From positions 5,371,501 through 5,435,500 of the forward strand of contig JAVHKY010000054.1 of NCBI GenBank assembly GCA_035079385.1: a DNA stretch of 64,000 nucleotides, in the 5' to 3' direction. Below the pieces are notes generated by a model that did not search any database, was not told the origin of the DNA, and saw only the letters and a program-made list of their open reading frames with translations. Below, piece after piece: positions 62,828 through 64,000 of the stretch. The stretch's first letter is position 1. Each line of letters begins with the position of its first letter. The translations under genes were made by a program, and so were the position numbers. The stretch comes from Aspidiotus rigidus. Taxonomy: Eukaryota > Arthropoda > Insecta > Hemiptera > Diaspididae.

Positions 62828-63753
62828 ATGGCGGATTTACGAGGTGGGTGGACTTAATACAGTTCCTCCGGGTATCGTACTCCCTCCCCCAAAGAAGTTT
62901 GGTAAAAAAATTCGGTCGGGTGTTTCTTCACGTTCCCTCCCACGACTAGTACCCCTTTCCTTTAAGAGGAACAGAATTTATGAGAGAGGAAGGAGATTTC
63001 AAAATTTTTCCAGATATTCGAGTTCTCTTCTCGTCTCATGAATTCGCTCTTTATTGTCGAATTAATTCACTTGAAACAAGTGAAAGTTCGAATGCCCATC
63101 GGTTATATAAAGTTTAAACCCCAGAAAAGAAACCAAAGCTGCATTACAGGAAACCTGATGTTATTTAAATATTTCCATCATACTTCGTCTCACCAAATTT
63201 TCCCCCCTTTCCCCGTCTTTCTCATTTTTTCCTCTACTTTCGATGTATGAAGTGAAAACGTTTTAATCTTTGATTCATGTACACGAATACCAGCTTCGAC
63301 TAACGGCTGCATAGATCCGAAGGATGGAACCTGAAAAAAAGAGTGACGTCATACAGCCGTGACGTCATCATGGATTTAGATTGGAGAGTAAGAAAGAGCC
63401 TGGATGTAACTCGAAATTGATAATTCTTCAAAATCTCTATTATTATTTTTGTATCTATCTTGAGGGTAGTAATTTTCTTTAGTCATCTTCTCTCCACACA
63501 CGTAGGCAATATTTCTCTTATCTCCGAGTGAGTAAAAAGATCTTCTTTTCTCTCCGTTTTTGTATCCCTGTAAGTCAAATTCTCTCTTCGATTAAAGAAG
63601 ACTTAGAAAAAGAGTTAAGCTTTCTTCCTTTAAGTCATCCCATTAACCTCCAGGGGTGGATTTCTGATTTGACTGCGAGGAAAAAAATTGTTGAACAAGG
63701 GAATATCATCCCCCCCCACCCCTAAAAAAATGTACCCGTAAATCCGCGCCTGA
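62828..63753. other. Fragments with hAT-like MITE ends; no gene
   Basis: TATGGCGGATTTACGAGG near 62828 and the pair CAGGGGTGGATTTC / GGATTTACGGGT (inverted) at about 63650-63753 resemble the ends of the 32.1-kb MITE. They could be the two ends of one 0.9-kb element or two separate small ones. No coding exon was recognised between 62654 and the window end. Confidence 0.35.
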
Positions 63754-64000
63754 CCGTCTACAAGAGCATTATACCGACATAATTATATACTAGCAGTGAC
63801 GATAATTCATCAAAATCGTAGGAACAAAATAATGACCGAATAGAAAATACTTCGTACACTGAGTGGCATGTGTTAAACTTGTAAGAATTTCTTTAATTGA
63901 AATAAAAGTGATAACATTATTCTAATGCGGCTAATTCGAATTAATATGGTATAAAATCTAAATATCACTCATGTAAGAAATTCTTGACCATGTAGGCTAT

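Overview
This is nuclear DNA from an animal, most likely an arthropod and plausibly an insect. The genes are split by GT-AG introns. Fragments of very AT-rich mitochondrial DNA read correctly only with the invertebrate mitochondrial code (TGA = Trp). The repeats belong to families common in arthropods: Penelope, R1-like, jockey-like, Mutator-like, TTAA-target MITEs and Polinton. A possible odorant-binding-protein gene also points to an insect. The exact group cannot be fixed from the sequence; a hemipteran is only a guess.

Region 1 (about 4.5-19.8 kb) holds two conserved housekeeping genes in divergent orientation. ZER1 (minus, 14193 to 4508, ten coding exons, 788 aa) is a substrate receptor of CUL2 ubiquitin ligases. 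AFG3L2 (plus, 15109 to 19272, thirteen coding exons, 792 aa) is a subunit of the mitochondrial m-AAA protease. I reconstructed every splice junction by hand; all keep frame and both proteins are complete. The shared upstream region (14194-15108) contains a 130-bp hairpin. The two large ZER1 introns hold nested non-autonomous DNA transposons.

Region 2 (about 20-31 kb) holds decayed Polinton-type DNA polymerase fragments. It is followed by a 7-kb array of a modular repeat: short conserved ends around a 45-bp minisatellite, interrupted by a gag-only LTR retrotransposon with 182-bp LTRs.

Region 3 (about 32-64 kb) is a repeat graveyard. A TIR-bounded element that contains mitochondrial cytb and cox2 pieces occurs twice (34762-38255 and 56398-58753). 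Penelope fragments lie at 38.2-39.6, 41.2-42.3, 48.0-48.3 and 52.7-53.2 kb. The last two are halves of one copy split by a 4.4-kb element with half-kilobase inverted ends and TA target sites. RT fragments of two non-LTR clades lie at 43.2-45.0 (jockey-like), 55-56 (R1-like) and 60.7-61.6 kb (jockey-like). A Mutator-like element with a SWIM-domain remnant and 9-bp target duplications sits at 35.2-36.0 kb. The last 4 kb carries the first two exons of a small secreted, OBP-like protein.

The most unusual signals are the minisatellite-cored module with an identifiable empty site (56516-56838 against 34901), the multicopy transposon carrying captured mitochondrial DNA, and the depth of nesting (Penelope, then 4.4-kb TIR element, then minisatellite module). 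All repeat-family assignments come from motif recognition by eye, not from a search.
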